From Streptomyces cyaneofuscatus (lineage in GTDB: Bacteria > Actinomycetota > Actinomycetes > Streptomycetales > Streptomycetaceae), in assembly GCF_000718135.1 (NCBI RefSeq), contig NZ_JOEM01000005.1, forward strand, positions 310,001-374,000: a DNA stretch of 64,000 bases, in the 5' to 3' direction. The notes beneath the pieces were generated by a model. The model made no database searches. It was not told the DNA's origin and saw only the letters and a list, made by a program, of their open reading frames with translations. The position numbers and the translations under genes were made by a program. Below, one piece after another: positions 61,067 to 64,000 of this stretch (the first letter of the stretch is position 1; every line of letters begins with the position of its first letter).

Positions 61067-61549
61067 ATGCGGTTCTCCCCCGACGCCGTGGTCTTCCGCG
61101 TCCGACTCAATCTGGAGCGGGTGCACACCGCGGAGGCGGCGCTGCGCGCCTGGCTGCCGCTGGTCTCCGAACTCCGCCCGGTTACGGCGAAGTTCGAGGA
61201 AGCCGACCCGTCCGGACTGCGTCGGGGATTCCTGGCCGACCTCCTCGTGGTCCTCCCCCGCACGCAGGACAGGGCCGCAGAGAGCGGGACCGTGCGGGAC
61301 CGGCTGCTCGCCTCGGTGGGCGTGCTCGCCCATCGGCTCGGCCTGGACCCGACGGCGTTCGAGGTGGACGAGAACGGCGCCGGTGGTGTGCTGAATGTGA
61401 AGGACCCCACGGACACGGAAGACGCCACGGAGGGGGGCAGCGGTACGGCCCATGGGGCCTACCTCGTCCTTGCCCTGACCGGCGCGGACCCGCTGAACCC
61501 CGAGGGCAGCGAGATGGACTACGAGGACACAGGCGAGGACCTGCTCTGA
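61067..61549 (+). CDS. Hypothetical protein, 160 aa
   Basis: A cytoplasmic, acidic protein with no known motif. MRFSPDAVVFRVRLNLERVH and LRRGFLADLLVVLPRTQDRA look like strand-helix elements; the C-terminus is strongly acidic (DYEDTGEDLL). ATG 61067 has only a distant purine-rich site. Normal codon usage supports it as a real gene, but no family is assigned. Confidence 0.65.
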   Translation: MRFSPDAVVFRVRLNLERVHTAEAALRAWLPLVSELRPVTAKFEEADPSGLRRGFLADLLVVLPRTQDRAAESGTVRDRLLASVGVLAHRLGLDPTAFEVDENGAGGVLNVKDPTDTEDATEGGSGTAHGAYLVLALTGADPLNPEGSEMDYEDTGEDLL

Positions 61550-61696
61550 CGGCGTTCTCCGCGGCCTCCCGGCAGGGACATCACGACGGGTGACCGGCCT
61601 CGGCGCTCCCGGTCAGCTCTCGCCAGTCCCCGCAAGGCCCGCCACCCGGTACCGCCATTCGGGTTTCACTCAGGGTAAAGCGGTAACCAGGACCCC

Positions 61697-61990
61697 ATGT
61701 CCTACAGAACCCGTTCTTCAGGCAGCAGTTCAGCGGCGAGGATCATCGCCGTCGTGGCCGACATCCTGGCCTTCATCATCATTCTCTGGATCCTGATGTA
61801 CCTGCTGGACGCCAACCGGGGCAACGACTTCGTGCAGTGGGTGCACGACGCGGCCACCTGGCTGGCGGGCTGGTCGTACGACCTGTTCACGTTCGACGCG
61901 GCGTGGGCGCGAGTCGTGGCCGGTTACGGTCTCGCGGCCGTGGTCTACCTGTTCATCGGGCACGCCATCGCCGGCCGGATCCGCCGCTGA
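61697..61990 (+). CDS. Small membrane protein, 97 aa
   Basis: Two hydrophobic helices (AARIIAVVADILAFIIILWI with LMYLLD, and VVAGYGLAAVVYLFIGHAIA) flank a short amphipathic loop that contains WVHDAATWLAGWSYDLFTF. The ends are basic. CAGGA precedes ATG 61697. Similar small membrane proteins are common in Streptomyces; the role is unknown. Confidence 0.78.
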   Translation: MSYRTRSSGSSSAARIIAVVADILAFIIILWILMYLLDANRGNDFVQWVHDAATWLAGWSYDLFTFDAAWARVVAGYGLAAVVYLFIGHAIAGRIRR

Positions 61991-62018
61991 CGGCGGACCG
62001 GCCGAACGAACGGTCAGC

Positions 62019-62067
62019 GCCGGACTGCTACCGGCGAGCGCCTACCGGCTACCGGCAGCAGTCCGGC
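62019..62067. terminator. Stem-loop between convergent genes
   Basis: GCCGGACTGCT (62019-62029) pairs perfectly with AGCAGTCCGGC (62057-62067). The 27-base loop carries further ACCGGC repeats. It reaches into the last codons of the minus-strand gene. Confidence 0.6.
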
Positions 62068-63122
62068 TCCAGGCCGACCGGCAGCCGCTCCCCGGAGAAG
62101 ACCGCGGTGGTCGCCTCGTCCCCCCCGAGTGCGGCCACCGCCAGCAGCAGGGAGCCCGCCGTCCAGGTGGTGAGCTCCTCCGGCCAGAAGGCCTTGTTGC
62201 CCTCGAAGACGTACCCGGTCCAGTAGAGCCCGCCCTCGGCGCGCAGGTGCTGGATCGACTGGAGGATCTCCAGGGCCCTGTCCGACTCCCCGGTCACCCA
62301 GAGGGCGAGGGCGAGTTCGCAGCTCTCGCCGCCGGTGACCCAGGGGTTGGGCAGCACGCAGCGCACCCCGAGGCCGGGGACGACGAAGCGGTCCCAGCCC
62401 TCCTGGATGCGGGCGGTGGCCTCGGCCCCGGTGACGGCACCGCCGAGGACCGGGTAGTACCAGTCCATCGAGTAGCGGTTCTTGTCGAGGAAGCGCTCGG
62501 GGTGGTTGCGGATCGCGTGGGCCAGTGCCCCGGTCGCCAACTCCCAGTCGGGCTGCGGCTCTTCGCGCCGCTCGGCGATGGCGAGCGCGCAGCGCAACGC
62601 CTGGTGGACGGAGGACGACCCCGTCAGCAGGGCATCATCCACCGCCGTCCCGTCCGCCTCCCTCTTCCAGCCGATCTGCCCGCCGGGCTGCTGGAGTCGG
62701 AGCACGAACTCGATCGCCGCGAAGACGGTCGGCCACATCCGGTCGACGAACGCGTCGTCCCCGGTGGCGAGATAGTGGTGCCAGACGCCGACGGCCACGT
62801 ATGCGCAGAAGTTGGTCTCGCGGCTGCGGTCGGTCGGCTGCTGCGGGTCGCCGTCGTGGTAGGCGGCGTACCAGGAGCCGTCGCCGTTCTGGTGGCGGGC
62901 CAGCCAGTCGTAGGCGCGCTCGGCCGCCTCGTGCTCGCCGGCCGCGTCCAGCGCCATCGCGGCCTCGGTGTGGTCCCACGGGTCGAGGTGGTGCCCCCGG
63001 AACCAGGGCAGCGCCCCGTCCTCTCGCTGTACGGCGGCGAGTGCGGCGACCGTCTCGGCGGCCTGAGCCGCCGTCAGTACCCCGGGAAGGACCAGATGCT
63101 CGGTCTGTTCGGGAGTGCTCAC
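62049..63122 (-). CDS. Alpha/alpha-barrel (terpene-cyclase/prenyltransferase-like) protein
   Basis: The 357-residue protein has repeats of an (alpha/alpha) barrel: GALPWFRGHHLDPWDHTEAA, YDWLARHQNGDGSWYAAYHD, QQPGGQIGWKREADGTAVDD and QHLRAEGGLYWTGYVFEGN. The QxxDGSW-type segments resemble squalene-cyclase and prenyltransferase folds, but the DxDD cyclase motif is absent. It starts at GTG 63122, overlapping the methyltransferase stop by 4 nt (GTGA). It works with that enzyme and an adjoining transferase; the product is unknown. Confidence 0.8.
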   Translation of the reverse strand: MSTPEQTEHLVLPGVLTAAQAAETVAALAAVQREDGALPWFRGHHLDPWDHTEAAMALDAAGEHEAAERAYDWLARHQNGDGSWYAAYHDGDPQQPTDRSRETNFCAYVAVGVWHHYLATGDDAFVDRMWPTVFAAIEFVLRLQQPGGQIGWKREADGTAVDDALLTGSSSVHQALRCALAIAERREEPQPDWELATGALAHAIRNHPERFLDKNRYSMDWYYPVLGGAVTGAEATARIQEGWDRFVVPGLGVRCVLPNPWVTGGESCELALALWVTGESDRALEILQSIQHLRAEGGLYWTGYVFEGNKAFWPEELTTWTAGSLLLAVAALGGDEATTAVFSGERLPVGLEPDCCR

Positions 63123-63850
63123 GCCTGCGCCTTCGGAAGGTGCGGCTTGGTGGCGTACGCGACGAAGCTCTTGCCGACGACCGGGTTGAGCAGCTGCTCG
63201 GCGACCCGGGTGGCGAGCGGCTTCTTCATGATGTCCCAGACCAGCAGCTTGTGGTACGCCCGCACCGGCAGCGCACGATCGTTGTCGACGCCGAAGGCGC
63301 ACTTCAGCCACCAGTACGGCGAGTGCAGGGCGTGGGCATGGTGGGTGCCGTACGGCTTGAGCCCGGCCTCGCGGATGCGGGCGAGGAGCTGGTCGGCCTT
63401 GTAGATGCGGATGTGGCCGCCCTCGACCTCGTGGTAGGCGTCGGAGAGGGTCCAGCAGATCTTCTCGGGGCCGTAGCGCGGGACGGTGATGGCGATGCGG
63501 CCGCCCGGCTTGAGGACCCGGACCATCTCGGCGAGGACGCCCTTGTCGTCCGGGATGTGCTCCATGACCTCGGAGATGATCACGACGTCGAAGGAGTCGT
63601 CGGGGAAGGGCAGGTTGAGGGCGTCGCCCTCCATCGCGGTGGCGGTGGCGCCCTCGGGGGCCTCCCCGGCCTCCTTCATGGCGGCGAACCACTTGGCGAC
63701 CTCGCGGATCTCCTCGCCGTTCTGGTCGAGGGCCACCACCTGGGCGCCGCGCCGGTAACACTCGAAGGCATGCCGGCCGGCACCGCAGCCCAGGTCGAGC
63801 ACTCGGTCGCCTGCGGCGAGCGGGAAGCGGGTGAAGTCGACGGTCAGCAC
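63119..63850 (-). CDS. Class I SAM-dependent methyltransferase (Methyltransf_11 type)
   Basis: The 243-residue protein has DRVLDLGCGAGRHAFECYRR (SAM loop), VVALDQNGEEIREVAKWFA, GDALNLPFPDDSFDVVIISE with VMEHIPDD, and VRVLKPGGRIAITVPRYGPE. Small-molecule or lipid-linked sugar methylation is likely from the neighbours. GTG 63850 is the start. It is the middle gene of an operon whose first part lies beyond the right edge. Confidence 0.9.
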   Translation of the reverse strand: MLTVDFTRFPLAAGDRVLDLGCGAGRHAFECYRRGAQVVALDQNGEEIREVAKWFAAMKEAGEAPEGATATAMEGDALNLPFPDDSFDVVIISEVMEHIPDDKGVLAEMVRVLKPGGRIAITVPRYGPEKICWTLSDAYHEVEGGHIRIYKADQLLARIREAGLKPYGTHHAHALHSPYWWLKCAFGVDNDRALPVRAYHKLLVWDIMKKPLATRVAEQLLNPVVGKSFVAYATKPHLPKAQA

Positions 63851-63923
63851 GAGGGCCTGCCTTCGAGGTCGGAGGTACGGGTTCAGAGAAGCGGGTTACG
63901 GCAGCCGGTGAACGGGATCGCCG

Positions 63924-64000
63924 TCACCTGCGGGCCCCGGCTTGACGCACGGCGATCGCCTGACGGTACAGCTCGGCCGTTCCGGCGGCCGCCCGGGCCC
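63924..64000 (-). CDS. C-terminal end of a gene that runs off the window (probable glycosyltransferase)
   Basis: The last 25 codons read ARAAAGTAELYRQAIAVRQA and end in GARR before TGA at 63924-63926. This Ala/Arg helical end is common in GT4 glycosyltransferases, and the gene would be upstream in the methyltransferase operon. Too little is visible for a firm call. Confidence 0.45.
   Translation of the reverse strand, partial: ARAAAGTAELYRQAIAVRQAGARR

Noticed and set aside
1..64000. tRNA genes, insertion sequences or attachment sites
   Set aside because: No tRNA TPsiC-loop patterns, transposases, integrases or flanking repeats were noticed by eye; a dedicated scan was not possible.

Overview
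The window looks like chromosomal DNA of a Streptomyces or a close relative. GC content is very high, GTG and TTG starts are common, and RNase P RNA, F420 enzymes (NpdG, a luciferase-like oxidoreductase), a mycothiol-type MDMPI protein, LAXTG sorting and DtxR-type iron boxes are all present. About 61 protein genes and one RNA gene (rnpB) are supported. I found no tRNA, rRNA, insertion sequence, prophage or CRISPR array. Most rival ORFs are antisense or out-of-frame shadows, as expected at this GC content.

Layout. 1-6.3 kb: start of a BTAD regulator, an M50-like protease, a YhgE-like membrane protein, npdG, an MFS exporter and methionine aminopeptidase. 6.4-14.4 kb: a heme-iron acquisition region. 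It holds heme oxygenase (hmuO), two secreted HtaA-domain proteins (one with a sortase LAATG signal) and a divergent hmuTUV-type ABC importer. Iron boxes lie before hmuO and between the htaA and hmuT sides. 14.5-32.8 kb: a mixed region with a lipoprotein, a Prim-Pol-type protein, a TetR/dimethylargininase pair, an Rsm22-type methyltransferase, MFS exporters, PhoD (carrying a TTA codon), SDR, a lamin-tail protein, PhzF, a TetR/MFS pair, GNAT and GT2. 33-44 kb: a housekeeping block with rnpB, a MerR operon, an RNB nuclease, yaaA, a KDPG aldolase, RNase H-phosphatase, a zinc-ribbon protein, Nif3 and a siderophore-binding lipoprotein.

46-54.5 kb: the most coherent metabolic module. A two-domain acyl-CoA dehydrogenase, a MaoC hydratase, an SDR dehydrogenase and an SCP-x-type thiolase make up one full beta-oxidation cycle, accompanied by a zinc alcohol dehydrogenase and an MFS exporter. 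Upstream of each of the two catabolic transcription units lies a 14-bp site fitting TNNAACNNGTTNNA, the mycobacterial KstR motif. This suggests steroid-side-chain or similar branched acyl-CoA catabolism under a KstR-like repressor encoded elsewhere. No ring-degradation genes are in the window.

54.6-64 kb: an MFS exporter, methyltransferases, a cell-wall amidase lipoprotein, a DUF5336-like membrane protein, an LLM oxidoreductase, an MDMPI protein, and the edge of a methyltransferase/terpene-cyclase-fold/glycosyltransferase operon.

Two patterns recur. Short perfect tandem duplications often cover or abut stop codons at gene 3' ends. Several genes have a -10-like box 5-9 nt before the start codon, which implies leaderless mRNAs.
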